Source of the DNA: Rufibacter ruber
GTDB taxonomy: Bacteria; Bacteroidota; Bacteroidia; Cytophagales; Hymenobacteraceae
Reading direction: 5' to 3'
Length of the DNA stretch: 64,000 nucleotides
Assembly (NCBI RefSeq): GCF_001647275.1
Contig: NZ_LRMM01000007.1
Location: 62,001 to 126,000 of the forward strand
Part shown: piece by piece, positions 17,908 through 26,786 of the stretch
Layout: each line of letters opens with the position of its first letter
Numbering within the stretch: position 1 is the stretch's first letter
Translations under genes and position numbers: made by a program
The notes under the pieces: model-generated
Told to the model about the DNA's origin: nothing
Seen by the model: the letters and a program-made list of their open reading frames with translations, nothing else
Databases searched by the model: none

Positions 17908-19359
17908 TTAGGCCACTATCGGGGTGTTTGAGAGCAGGCCGCTTATACCGGTGATGGGCTGGCCTATCTGCATGCCTTCCTCGTTTATCAAGATCTGGCG
18001 GATGGAGGCGTCATGCCGGGAGCCGCGCATCTTGAGTACTGTGATGCTCCGCTGCATCTCGCCGGTCAGCTCCACATACCTCAAAAGAATGATGGTGTCG
18101 GTGATGGTGGCAATGTCACCCTCGGTGATGGAGGCGCCCCCGGTGAGCATGTGCGTGGTGGCGGTCAACATCGTGGTGACCCCATCGTGCTTCAGGAAAT
18201 TGGTGAGTGCCACCACGAACTCCTGGAACCCTTTCTCTGACGGGTTGCGGGTCAGGGCCGAGATGCTGTCAAGGGCAATGCGATCAGGCTTAAATTCCTT
18301 TACCAGTTCCTGTATGTTGATGAGGTGGTCTTCCAGCGAGCAGACCTCCGGATAGGTGGAGACCACCTTCAGCAAACCGTCGGCCTCCAGTTGCCCCAGG
18401 TCCTGTCCCCAACCCTTGGCATTCCTGAAGATCTGTTCTCTGCTCTCCTCGAAGGCCAGGAGAAGGCACCGCTCTTGGCTTTCCTTGGCGCCATTGATGA
18501 AATTCGAGGCCAGCAGGGTTTTGCCGGCTCCCGTGGCCCCAGATACCAGGACGATGGAGCCTTTGAAAAACCCGCCGCCGCACATCTGGTCCAATTCCCG
18601 CACCCCCGAGGAGACGCGCTGGCCCGATGCCTGCTGGGTCAGTTTCATGGCTGAGATAGGGACAATCACCACCGCCTGCATAGGCACAATGGTAAAGGGG
18701 CTTTCCCCTTTCACGTGGTTGCTGCCCCTGAATTTCAGGATCTCGATGGTGCGCCGACGACGCTCGTTCGTGAGCACATTACGCAGGATCATGACATTGT
18801 CCGCCAGGAACTCCTCCACCCCGTACCGGGAAATGGCCCCGTATTCTTCGGTGCGCTCAGTGGTGATGAGGGCTGTGGCTTTCACCCGCCTGAGCGTCAT
18901 GGTCACTTTGGACATTTCCTGTCGGATGATGTTATGCTCAGGAAAGTGGGTGAAGATGCTGCCGATGGAGTCAATGACTACCCGTTGAGCGTTGTTTTTG
19001 GCGATGGCCCTCTCCAGCCTTATCCTGAAGGCACTCAAATCGAATTCACCAATGGTGATTACGTCTTCCTCTTTGGGGGAGGCGTCTATAAACGTCCATT
19101 TCCCCTCTGATTCCCATAGGTCTATGTCCCAGCCGAACCCTTTCAGGTCATTCCTGATGTCCTCCACCTGTTCCTCAAAGGTCACGAACACTCCGTTCTG
19201 GTTGAACTTAAGGATTCCCATGGCCAAAAACTGGGCCGCGAATAGCGTTTTGGCGCTCCCGGAACTGCCAGCCAGCAAGGTGGTCCGGCCCATGGGCAAG
19301 CCGCCCTCGGAGATAAGGTCAAAGGCAACAATGCCTGTCTGAAGTTTGGGAATGCTCAT
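17908..19359 (-). CDS. kaiC: KaiC-like dual RecA ATPase
   Basis: A 483-residue protein with tandem KaiC domains. CI has Walker A GSSGSAKT (31-38) and catalytic E62-E63. CII has Walker A GATGAGKT (274-281) and E304-E305. Both ATPase sites look intact. The CII phospho-site region reads GASITEGDIATITDTIILLRYVE (408-430): compared with cyanobacterial KaiC, the T426 equivalent is T412, S431 is replaced by A417 and T432 is kept as T418. The long C-terminal KaiA-binding tail is short or absent. Family knowledge: KaiC autophosphorylation and ATPase form the clock core. Here a reduced or altered phospho-cycle is inferred. It heads the kaiC-kaiB unit and lies in a rearranged region. Confidence 0.93.
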   Translation of the reverse strand: MSIPKLQTGIVAFDLISEGGLPMGRTTLLAGSSGSAKTLFAAQFLAMGILKFNQNGVFVTFEEQVEDIRNDLKGFGWDIDLWESEGKWTFIDASPKEEDVITIGEFDLSAFRIRLERAIAKNNAQRVVIDSIGSIFTHFPEHNIIRQEMSKVTMTLRRVKATALITTERTEEYGAISRYGVEEFLADNVMILRNVLTNERRRRTIEILKFRGSNHVKGESPFTIVPMQAVVIVPISAMKLTQQASGQRVSSGVRELDQMCGGGFFKGSIVLVSGATGAGKTLLASNFINGAKESQERCLLLAFEESREQIFRNAKGWGQDLGQLEADGLLKVVSTYPEVCSLEDHLINIQELVKEFKPDRIALDSISALTRNPSEKGFQEFVVALTNFLKHDGVTTMLTATTHMLTGGASITEGDIATITDTIILLRYVELTGEMQRSITVLKMRGSRHDASIRQILINEEGMQIGQPITGISGLLSNTPIVA

Positions 19360-20365
19360 AAAAGGTTAACTATGAAGGGGTGGGGTGATGGAAAGATACC
19401 AAACGCGCTATAGGTGAATGGCACTGTTTTTCAGGCGTCTGGAGGTAAAGGTAGGGGAAGGTAGTCAATAAAAGAACAGCAATGGAATAAATAGTAGCCT
19501 GCAAGAGGTTTATGCTTGTTGGGCCTTTCAATATAGGTGACCTCTTTTGATCCTTATAAAGTCTAAAAAACCATTGGATAGAGGCACGCCACCCCGTCCT
19601 TAAAGGGTATATCATGAATGGAACTGATTCCGCTTTGCATTAGACATTGGTCTAATGCAAATTCGCTTTGTATAAAACCCTCTTATGAAAGCCAATAACG
19701 GACAATATAATAAATGTGACCCTTGAATTTACTAAGTCGGGAACTTAAACAGCTATTATCAGATCCCCTATACTCCGGGTGCAAATTCTCCACCCTTGTT
19801 CAAATAAATACCACAGAGTAGGCTCTTTTCAATTTAGGGAACACGCAAAGTGTCCGGCAAGATGTGTTTTTGTCCACAGAATTACCCTCCTCCCCCAAAT
19901 GGGCGAGTGCGGAAACCGCTGCGGAACTTGCGGTTTCAGTTTTCATTAAAGAGAGCATACCAGCTACGCGGAAAGGCATAACTCCTGGCTACTCCCAACT
20001 GATAGGCTACCCAAAAAACGCACCTTCCATTAGCTTTACCCCTTCCCCAACCTTTCCAGAGAAGTCTCCCCTTTTAAAAGAATCACCCATGCGATAGCTG
20101 TGGTGGCTGATATCGGCAGTATAAAGTTGCCTTAGACCTTTCCCAGTAGCAGACAATTCCTATGGCTTCTAAGTGAGAGGAAAGGGCATTCATTCCGGCG
20201 TGAAGGTAGCCCGCAGGTCCGGACACGGGACAAGGTAGTACTGACAAAATGGGTATCCCCTGCCGGGGTCCCTCCGCATTTTCACTGTCTCCACCTTGCC
20301 CTCAGTCCTCCCGCGGGCTGGGTGGGCACCATAATCAATTCCCTAACCTCCAAACATGAACGATT
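19360..20365. other. One-kilobase gene-free region upstream of kaiC
   Basis: No open frame here has convincing protein character. It carries the kaiC leader and the 11-bp inverted repeat at 19635-19660. Probably relic DNA of the rearranged region. Confidence 0.5.
19635..19660. repeat. Perfect 11-bp inverted repeat upstream of kaiC
   Basis: TTGCATTAGAC, ATTG, GTCTAATGCAA. It lies about 275 bases upstream of the kaiC start. No T run follows on the plus strand; possible operator. Confidence 0.4.
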
Positions 20366-20786
20366 ATGGAAACGACAGCCAAGAAAACCGTGAACTGCAG
20401 AGTGGCCCAGGTGAAACTGACTTACCGCTACAAGGTAAAACCAGCCAAGAGCCCAGGGATTACCTGCTCCTCCGACACACACGACTTACTCAAGAGAAAC
20501 TGGGACGACGGGAAGCTGGAGTTCCTGGAGCAGTTCAAGGTGTGCTGCTCAACAGAGCCAACAGGGTGCTGGGCCTCTACGAGCTCTCCACCGGCGGCGT
20601 GGCTGCCCCAAGCTGATCTTCGTGGCCACGCTCAAATCGTGCGCCTCAGCCATCGTCCTCTGCCATAACCACCCCTCCGGGAACCTCTCCCCCAGCTCAG
20701 CGGACATACAGCTCTCCAAGAAGCTGAAAGAGGGCGGCAGCTTGCTGGGCCATATCATCAACACCAGCGAGGGGGTATTACTCCTG
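20366..20786 (+). pseudogene. RadC-like JAB/MPN domain protein, broken
   Basis: Three frames together spell a RadC-family protein. It begins METTAKKTVNCRVAQVKLTYRYKV with DDGKLEFLEQFKV, then LLNRANRVLGLYELSTGGVA, then LIFVATLKSCASAIVLCHNHPSGNLSPSSADIQLSKKLKE, which holds the JAMM metal motif (HxHPSG...SxxD). Frameshifts occur near 20545 and 20605 (with a small deletion), and an extra base in a G run near 20775 precedes TSEGYYS. The 3' end is cut where the 182-bp duplication begins. Such genes are often on mobile elements in Bacteroidota. Clearly nonfunctional. Confidence 0.8.
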
Positions 20787-20928
20787 CGGCGGTTTGTACT
20801 GTACGTTGATTATTTCCGGAAGAAGCAATGTAAAGGCTTCCCTTATTCGCGTGGGCGTAGAGAAAACTATATCCGCTCAGCAAGAGGATACACAGGGAAA
20901 GGAGATAGTTCAGGAAAGCCTTTGGCAT
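20787..20928 (-). pseudogene. 5' fragment of duplicated hypothetical membrane protein gene
   Basis: Encodes the first ~46 residues of the protein at 13772-14194 (MPKAFLNYLLSLCILLL..., SSGNNQRTVQTA). It then runs into radC-derived sequence (AGVIPPRWC) and stops. It keeps the start region but no complete product. Confidence 0.75.
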
Positions 20929-20968
20929 CTTGGGCGTAAAAGTAGAACAGTCCATCAATATAGACAAC
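20787..20968. repeat. 182-bp direct duplication, copy B
   Basis: Second copy of the segment at 14053-14234, same orientation, four mismatches, no gaps. It replaces the 3' end of the radC-like gene, so the copy event or a deletion between copies broke that gene. Confidence 0.9.
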
Positions 20969-21298
20969 TGTTGGAACTCAAATAGTTGATAGACCAGAGA
21001 ATTACCCCTCTTACTTTTTACTGCATTTCTGTTTCAGCCTCTGCGGAGCAGGATATACACCGGGTTGCCCCTCCCCTTTTTCAACAGAAGTGAGAGTATT
21101 TCAATAGTACACTCACCTATACATTTCTGCAATAAATTTCCGTAGCGTATGCGTCTCACCGTGCCCTCAGCCTGCAATCTTTAACAGGTTCAAAACCCCA
21201 ACCCGCATTAAAGGCATGTCTTCTGCCTTTCCCTTCTCAGGTATGGGAGAAAATGTTATATTTACTTTAGCAGACTACTCCCTTACCGCACAAGTTAT
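20969..21298. other. Intergenic region before the HD-domain gene
   Basis: No gene seen. TATATTTA at 21257-21264 is one base off the TAnnTTTG box and lies 35 bases before the HD gene start, so it is a candidate -7 element. Confidence 0.4.
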
Positions 21299-21895
21299 AT
21301 GTCAATTTCATTGGAGCCGCTTTATGAACACATAGTTGCCAAGTTACGTGAAGGGTTGTCTAAAGACTTAACCTATCATTCGCTGCACCATACCTTAGAT
21401 GTATTTGAGCAGGTAAGCCTAATAGCCCTGAAAGAAGGAGTTACCGCTCCTCAAGAACTTTTGCTGCTACAGGTGGCAGCCCTGTACCATGACGCAGGTT
21501 TTTTATACACCTACCAGCAGCACGAAGAAAGAAGCTGTACTCTGGCCAAGGAGGAACTTCCCGGTTTTGGGTTCACCCCGGAGGAAATAACCATTATCTG
21601 CCGTTTGATCATGGCCACCCAGGTACCGCAGGCCCCGCAAAACAAGCTGCAGGAAATTATTTGTGACGCTGATCTGGATTATCTGGGGCGTGATGACTTT
21701 TTCCCAATCGGGCAAACGCTCTTTCAGGAATTCACCTGCTACGGGGTGGTGCAGAATGAGGAACAATGGAACCAGCTGCAGGTCAGGTTTCTGGAAAGCC
21801 ACACGTTTTTCACCTCTTTTTCAAAAAACAGCCGGGAAACGCAAAAGCAGCAGCACCTGGCACTGATCAAGGCAAAGCTTAATCAGCGGCCGTAG
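21299..21895 (+). CDS. HD-domain metal-dependent phosphohydrolase
   Basis: A 198-residue cytoplasmic HD-superfamily protein. Metal-binding residues are visible as H30/H31 in YHSLHHTLDV, the HD pair H64-D65 in ALYHDAGFLY, and the distal aspartate D125 in ICDADLDYLG. A histidine region (QQHEERSC) lies between them. Family knowledge: HD proteins hydrolyse nucleotides or phosphate esters, and the substrate is not predictable here. It is convergent with the cyclic-nucleotide-binding gene and the two reading frames overlap by 17 bases at their 3' ends. A role in degrading a signalling nucleotide is tempting but unproven. Confidence 0.82.
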   Translation: MSISLEPLYEHIVAKLREGLSKDLTYHSLHHTLDVFEQVSLIALKEGVTAPQELLLLQVAALYHDAGFLYTYQQHEERSCTLAKEELPGFGFTPEEITIICRLIMATQVPQAPQNKLQEIICDADLDYLGRDDFFPIGQTLFQEFTCYGVVQNEEQWNQLQVRFLESHTFFTSFSKNSRETQKQQHLALIKAKLNQRP

Positions 21896-22325
21896 CGGCT
21901 CTGCTTTCCACCAGCAGGATGTCCATCTGCCGTAGGCGCTTGCAGAGCGTTTTCAAGATGCCTTTTAAAACTTCTGCGTTAGAGATCATGATTTCATAAA
22001 ACGGCTCCCGCTCCAGTTTGAGCAGAATGGTTTGCTCTGTGGTGGTGGCAGTAGCTGAGCGGGGCTCGGCATCCAGAATAGACAGCTCCCCCAGAATCTC
22101 ATTTTCTCCCAGGTTGGCAAACGTGTGCTCTTCATCATGAATGCGAACATTGCCTTTGTACACAAAGTACATGCTGTCTCCGTGGTCCCCTTTGGCGAAC
22201 AGTTGAACATCTGCGTCTAAATGCAGCTCCTCCAGTGCGCCTGCCAGTTCCACTAAGTCAGACTCTGGAGTGTCATGAAAGATACGCGAAGAATGCAAAG
22301 TGAGGACCTTCTCAATCAATAACAT
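21879..22325 (-). CDS. Cyclic-nucleotide-binding domain protein
   Basis: A 148-residue protein that is essentially one CNBD/Crp-type beta-roll. The phosphate-binding cassette GELSILDAEPRSATATTTE keeps the glycine-glutamate and the Pro-Arg-Ser-Ala-Thr residues that contact the cyclic phosphate, so ligand binding is likely. There is no helix-turn-helix. The start at 22325 (MLLIEKVLTLHSSRIF) is chosen because residues from an upstream ATG (22460) do not fit a CNBD and overlap the transporter. It overlaps the Npt-like gene end by 14 bases, so translational coupling is likely. In an alternative reading the two form one fused polypeptide split by an extra base. Confidence 0.83.
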   Translation of the reverse strand: MLLIEKVLTLHSSRIFHDTPESDLVELAGALEELHLDADVQLFAKGDHGDSMYFVYKGNVRIHDEEHTFANLGENEILGELSILDAEPRSATATTTEQTILLKLEREPFYEIMISNAEVLKGILKTLCKRLRQMDILLVESRAATAAD

Positions 22326-25062
22326 AAGCAGATTTGGTAAGCTGTGATAAAACGAACCCGCGGGTCTCTGAGTATAACGCGTCTTGAACCGGTACTGGTT
22401 GGGCGGCCAAAACGTCTTTAAGGCCGGAAAAAGGAGTTTGCAGTAGGCTATAGCATGCAACAGACCTGGTCCAGGAGGAGCAGCTGGCTGAATTGGCGGT
22501 GATCAGGTCTTTGAGAATGGAAGCCGTATCTAACCGCTGCAATTCGGCGGGGCGGGCCAGTTGTTTTTCCGGGTCTAAAGTTACGTCCAGGAGCGCTTCC
22601 AGAGGCAGGAAATATTTCTTGGGTACTACTTGTTCCAGCATTTCAATGGCGTTGGCCACTTTCTCTGGGGAGCCAATGGCCAGCATCTCCATCACCCGGT
22701 TAACCTGAGCCCGGTCAAATAACAGTGCCAGGCTTTCCATCATACGCTGCAGGTCCTGCTTTCCTTCGGCGTCCAGTGCTTCTTTTAGTAGGGGGAGGGT
22801 ATTCTGTTGGCTCAGGAACTGGCTGTAAAGGGCTTTCTGCCTGCCCTGCCCCAGCTTTGTTTTCAAAAATGCCTCAACCTGTTGCTTTGCCTCAGAACCC
22901 AGTTCGGCATTTTTGTTCCAGAGGGCTTCTACCAAGGCACCCTGCCGCGCCAGACCTGTAGCAAACAGCCGGGTTAGAAAATGGGTAGAATGCTCGCCCC
23001 GCACCTTGCCCGCTGCTTTAATGGCGGCCAACTGCAACCCGGCAGGAAGTTGTTGCAGGGGCAGGTTTTGCGCCGTAAAAGCCTCATCCCCTAAATGCAC
23101 GAAGGCAGCTTGCAGGGCATAGGGGGCGTCTTTGGTATGCGCCACCTCCAACACAGTAGGGAAGAGCCCAAAGTCTTTTACTTTTCCCACCACCTCCATG
23201 GCTCTTTTATACACAGCGGCTTTCCTGTCTAGCAAAAGATCTTTCAAAAGGGGCCGGAACTCTTTACGGTAAGTTCTGGAAATAACCTCTAATGCCATTG
23301 CCTGTTCTGACTCAGAGCCTTGCACCAGCTCCTGCAGGTGCTGCAACACCAACTGTAACGCTGCTGCCTCTGCTCTCAGGGCCAGCCCAGTCAAAGCCGC
23401 TGTTTTCATGTGTGGGGATTGGGCCGCCTGCAGGTCCGGCAGCACCGGATTCAGAAAAAAGGCGGCTCTTATAAATTCAGGCTTCGCCTTATCTTCCGGG
23501 TAACGCCCCAGCGCCTGCTCTATCAACGGAAAAGCCTGCGGCCACCTCAGGTCTACCACCTTGGAGAGCACATATTTCCTGATGGTGGCCGAAGGGCTCT
23601 GCAGCAAAGGCAGCATCTGCTTCTCCAGGTGGCGGTAGCCGGAGCGCTCCAGTAACTCCAGCGCCAGAATCACCTCTTTTGCCTTGCCGCTGCCCAGCTT
23701 CTCCAGCAACAGCTTTCTAACGGGTTCATCATTGAGAAAGAGCTCGGTTCCGGTAAAATACCCCTTCTTCAACGCCTGCACCAAAGAATGCACATACTCT
23801 TTTTTAATCAGGTAAACAGTAGCCACCCAGAGCACTATCAGGGAAACCAGAATCTGGCAAACCAGGGTGATGGAGATGCTTCCGCCATTGTAATGTTTAT
23901 AGATGGCCAGGAACAAACCAGTGGCCAGCAGCGCCAGGGGCATGGTATAGCCTTTTGACACCAGATGCCCCTTTAATCTGGAGTGGGGATCCAGTGGCTG
24001 GAAAAGCACAAAGAAGGCCGGTTCCTGCACGGCAGATTTCAACACCTCAGACAGCAGCACCATCACCCCAAAAGTATAGAGAATGGTTTTCTCACTCTCC
24101 CCGGGTATCAGCATAAACCCTGAAATGACCAGAAGCACCACCGGCGCAATTAAAAGGGAATTAGACAGCCCCAGCCTACTGATCACGCGGCTGCTGAACA
24201 ACAGCTTGACCAGCAGGGCCAGCACGCGGCCTACCGCAAAGAACACCCCAATGAACGTAGCCAGATCTGGGCTGCTGGTAAACTTTGACTTCACCTCTGC
24301 CAGCAGGGTATAATCAATGAGGGAGTAGACGGTAAACGCCGCCAGAGAGAAAAGCGTGATGGCGAAAATAAGGCGGTTCTGAAAGTACTTCTTCAGGAAA
24401 GAGGTCTCTGCCGGGTGGCCATGACCGTGTGAGGCGTCATGCCCATGGCTTTCAGGGTGGCCAGAGATGGCATGGTGCTCAAAGCGTTTCAGAAAGTAAT
24501 AGGCCAGTACAAAACCGCCAATAGAAAACCACAGCAGGTTCTCAACCCCCAGCAACGGCGCCAGTACTGAAACGGCGGTGTAGCCCATCAATTTAGCCGG
24601 AATGTCTCCCGCCCCCACTACAGAGAAGAGACGCTTACTTTCCCGCACGTTAAAAATGATTGCAGCCATGCCCCAGAAGGCATATCCCACCAACATGTAC
24701 ACCACCATGTTCCAGGAAGACAGCACCAACGGCAGCCATTTGGCGGCCAGAAAAGAAACCCCCGCCCAGGTGAGCAGAATTGAAAACGCGGAGAACAGGA
24801 TAATGGTCTGCAGAAGCCGCTTGGCCGGGAGTTTCGCCTCTAGTTTGGCATAAAAGGCATTGGCCACCAACAATAATCCTGCAGACAGGATGTACACCCG
24901 GGGAATCTCCCGCACCTCAAAAGAATGCAGGAACATGGCCAGCGTACAGGTAAACAGGAAGGCGGTGGCAACGCCCAGGAAGAACTGCACCAGAAACAAC
25001 TGCCGCACCAGTTTGGCCTCAGCAGGTTTTATGTTCAACAGCAAATTGATTTTGCTATTCAT
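22312..25062 (-). CDS. Npt1/Npt2-like or MFS transporter with C-terminal HEAT repeats
   Basis: A 916-residue protein. The N-terminal half (about 15-430) has about 12 hydrophobic helices in an MFS-like layout resembling the ATP/ADP translocase (Npt/Tlc) group. A His-rich loop (HPESHGHDASHGHGHP) follows helix 6. The soluble C-terminal half (about 450-880) is made of helical HEAT-like repeats (LEKQMLPLLQSPSATIRKYVLSKVVDLRWPQAF). Family knowledge: Npt-type carriers exchange nucleotides; in free-living Bacteroidota their cargo is unknown. The coupled CNBD gene suggests control by a cyclic nucleotide. It precedes that gene in the same transcript, and the cyclase genes are just upstream. Confidence 0.75.
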   Translation of the reverse strand: MNSKINLLLNIKPAEAKLVRQLFLVQFFLGVATAFLFTCTLAMFLHSFEVREIPRVYILSAGLLLVANAFYAKLEAKLPAKRLLQTIILFSAFSILLTWAGVSFLAAKWLPLVLSSWNMVVYMLVGYAFWGMAAIIFNVRESKRLFSVVGAGDIPAKLMGYTAVSVLAPLLGVENLLWFSIGGFVLAYYFLKRFEHHAISGHPESHGHDASHGHGHPAETSFLKKYFQNRLIFAITLFSLAAFTVYSLIDYTLLAEVKSKFTSSPDLATFIGVFFAVGRVLALLVKLLFSSRVISRLGLSNSLLIAPVVLLVISGFMLIPGESEKTILYTFGVMVLLSEVLKSAVQEPAFFVLFQPLDPHSRLKGHLVSKGYTMPLALLATGLFLAIYKHYNGGSISITLVCQILVSLIVLWVATVYLIKKEYVHSLVQALKKGYFTGTELFLNDEPVRKLLLEKLGSGKAKEVILALELLERSGYRHLEKQMLPLLQSPSATIRKYVLSKVVDLRWPQAFPLIEQALGRYPEDKAKPEFIRAAFFLNPVLPDLQAAQSPHMKTAALTGLALRAEAAALQLVLQHLQELVQGSESEQAMALEVISRTYRKEFRPLLKDLLLDRKAAVYKRAMEVVGKVKDFGLFPTVLEVAHTKDAPYALQAAFVHLGDEAFTAQNLPLQQLPAGLQLAAIKAAGKVRGEHSTHFLTRLFATGLARQGALVEALWNKNAELGSEAKQQVEAFLKTKLGQGRQKALYSQFLSQQNTLPLLKEALDAEGKQDLQRMMESLALLFDRAQVNRVMEMLAIGSPEKVANAIEMLEQVVPKKYFLPLEALLDVTLDPEKQLARPAELQRLDTASILKDLITANSASCSSWTRSVACYSLLQTPFSGLKDVLAAQPVPVQDALYSETRGFVLSQLTKSAYVID

Positions 25063-25230
25063 GTAAAAGCGTATATCTCAGTTTCAACCTCCCCCCTTAC
25101 CCCTTGCAACAGCGCGATAGACGCTTCACTTGTACCGGTTACTTCTGTTCCAGGGGGGAATTCAATTTTTTATTCTCAACAGACATTCTGGGAACGTCTT
25201 CGTTTCTCCTTAATCTGGACGGGAGCGTTT

Positions 25231-25262
25231 CTGGCCTGTTTTTAGGAAAACAGCTCTAAAAC
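25231..25262. repeat. Palindromic intergenic repeat, copy 5 (degenerate)
   Basis: CTGGCCTGTTTTTAGG followed by AAAACAGCTCTAAAAC; imperfect stem. Confidence 0.55.
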
Positions 25263-25326
25263 ACACCCAACAACCAGCAGCTTCACCAGAGAAAACACAA
25301 AACCGCTTCAAGCCAACGCACATAAG

Positions 25327-25364
25327 CTGTTTTAGGCCTGATTTCAGAAAAACAGGCCTAAACC
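25327..25364. repeat. Palindromic intergenic repeat, copy 6
   Basis: CTGTTTTAGGCCTGATTTC with right arm AAAAACAGGCCTAAAC. It touches the stop of the adenylate cyclase gene. Confidence 0.8.
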
Positions 25365-25365
25365 G

Positions 25366-26409
25366 CTATTCCAGCACTTCAAAAACCGTTACCGGTTTGG
25401 CTTTGTTCTTAAGAGACACCTCCCCTATTTTCTGGCACTTGAAAGACTCTTTGGCTTTTTCATAGGTGGCCTCTGAAATCAGCAGCTGCCCCGCTTTGGC
25501 AGTTGACTGGAGCCGTTGCGCCAGGTTTACCACATCACCAATCACGGTGTAGTCCAGCCTGCGCAAAGACGCTGACCCAATGTTGCCCGAGACCATCTCA
25601 CCGGTGTTAATGCCAATAGACACCTGTGGTTTAAACGCCACCCCATCCATGTCTACCTCGTCCATCTCCTGAAAGTGCTGCCGCACCGCCAGCCCGGCGT
25701 CCATGGCCCGGTCCAGGTGGTACTCGCCTTTAAAGACCGCCATCACGGCGTCTCCCATGAACTTGTCTACGTGGCCTCCCTGGGCAATAATCTCTTTCAC
25801 CATAAGGTCGAAGAAATTATTGAGCAGCTTCACCACGGTATTGGCCTGCACTTTCTCTGTAATGGAGGTAAAGCCGCAGATATCCATGAACAGAACGGTG
25901 CCGTCAAGGGTCTCATTGGCCATAAGGCTGTGCTCAAACTCCTTGTGGGTCATAAAGTTGAGCACGTTCTCATCTACGTACATGCGCAGAATGTTATTCT
26001 CTTTGATGGCCTGTACCGTCTCCCTGATTTGGCTTACGTGCTGCACGGTTTTCTCCATTGTCAGTTCCAGGTCCTCAAAGTTCACGGGCTTGCACACAAA
26101 GTCAAAGGCGCCGCGGTTCATGGCCATTCTAATGTTGTCCATGTCGCCGTAGGCGGAAACCATCACAGCCTTCACAATGGGGTTGGCCTCTGGCAGTTTG
26201 GTGAGCAGCGTCAGGCCATCCATCTCCGGCATGTTGATGTCACTCAAGATGATGTCCATGTCTGGGTGTTCAGCCAGTCTCTCCAGCGCCTCTACGCCGT
26301 TATGGGCAAAAACAAATTCGTACGCGTTCTCCCTGATTTTCTTCCGAAACTTCTGCTTAATCAGGAGCTCTAAATCAGTCTCGTCGTCCACCACCAAAAT
26401 TTTGGCCAT
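25366..26409 (-). CDS. Response regulator fused to class III adenylate cyclase
   Basis: A 347-residue cytoplasmic protein. The receiver domain (1-120) has phospho-acceptor D57 (IILSDINMPEMDG). A helical linker leads to a class III cyclase domain (about 168-347). All canonical catalytic residues are visible: metal aspartates D176 (LFMDICGF) and D220 (FMGDAVMAVF), base-recognition K216 and D286, and transition-state N295 and R299 (GDVVNLAQRL). The Lys/Asp pair predicts ATP rather than GTP as substrate, so the product is cAMP. Phosphorylation of the receiver probably gates activity. Its ATG overlaps the previous receiver gene stop (TAATG), so the two are coupled. A CNBD gene lies downstream. Confidence 0.92.
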   Translation of the reverse strand: MAKILVVDDETDLELLIKQKFRKKIRENAYEFVFAHNGVEALERLAEHPDMDIILSDINMPEMDGLTLLTKLPEANPIVKAVMVSAYGDMDNIRMAMNRGAFDFVCKPVNFEDLELTMEKTVQHVSQIRETVQAIKENNILRMYVDENVLNFMTHKEFEHSLMANETLDGTVLFMDICGFTSITEKVQANTVVKLLNNFFDLMVKEIIAQGGHVDKFMGDAVMAVFKGEYHLDRAMDAGLAVRQHFQEMDEVDMDGVAFKPQVSIGINTGEMVSGNIGSASLRRLDYTVIGDVVNLAQRLQSTAKAGQLLISEATYEKAKESFKCQKIGEVSLKNKAKPVTVFEVLE

Positions 26410-26786
26410 TAGGAAGCAAAAGTTTTAAGTTTATCTTTTAACGCACTAAAGTCTAAGGGTTTGGTCAGGAAATCATCGGCGCCAAACTGCATGGCCTGCT
26501 GGTAATTCTCCTCATCGCCGTAGGCGGTGACCATCATGTAAGTGGGCGGGGCTGAGTCATGTTTGGCCCTGATTTGCTGCAACAGCTCTAACCCGCTCAT
26601 GCCCGGCATGTTGATGTCTGAGAGAATGAGTACAATCTCTGAGAAATGGTCTTCCAGGTAGCTGAAGGCCTCCTCCCCAGACTGGGCAAACGTAAACTCC
26701 ACCTCACCGCTCCTGATCTCCCTTCTAAACCGCTGTAGGAACAAAGGCTGCACATCTGCCTCATCATCTACCACTAAAACTTTCAT
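26409..26786 (-). CDS. Single-domain response regulator
   Basis: A 125-residue stand-alone receiver with VLVVDDEAD at the start, phospho-acceptor D57 (LILSDINMPGMSG), MMVTAYGDEE and the KP pair (FLTKPLDF). No output domain. It closely resembles the receiver of the cyclase protein, pointing to a local duplication. The stop and the cyclase ATG share a base (TAATG). The histidine kinase 27103-28515 upstream in the same direction is the likely phosphodonor (inference). Confidence 0.88.
   Translation of the reverse strand: MKVLVVDDEADVQPLFLQRFRREIRSGEVEFTFAQSGEEAFSYLEDHFSEIVLILSDINMPGMSGLELLQQIRAKHDSAPPTYMMVTAYGDEENYQQAMQFGADDFLTKPLDFSALKDKLKTFAS

Larger units (their letters stand above)
25063..25365. 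other. Intergenic region with two palindromic repeats
   Basis: No gene. It contains the leader of the transporter gene and repeat copies 5 and 6 downstream of the adenylate cyclase gene. Confidence 0.6.

Noticed and set aside
26440-26452. Another AACGCACTAAA match to the glycan-locus motif
   Set aside because: It is inside the coding sequence of a receiver gene (DFSALKD) and explained by codons.
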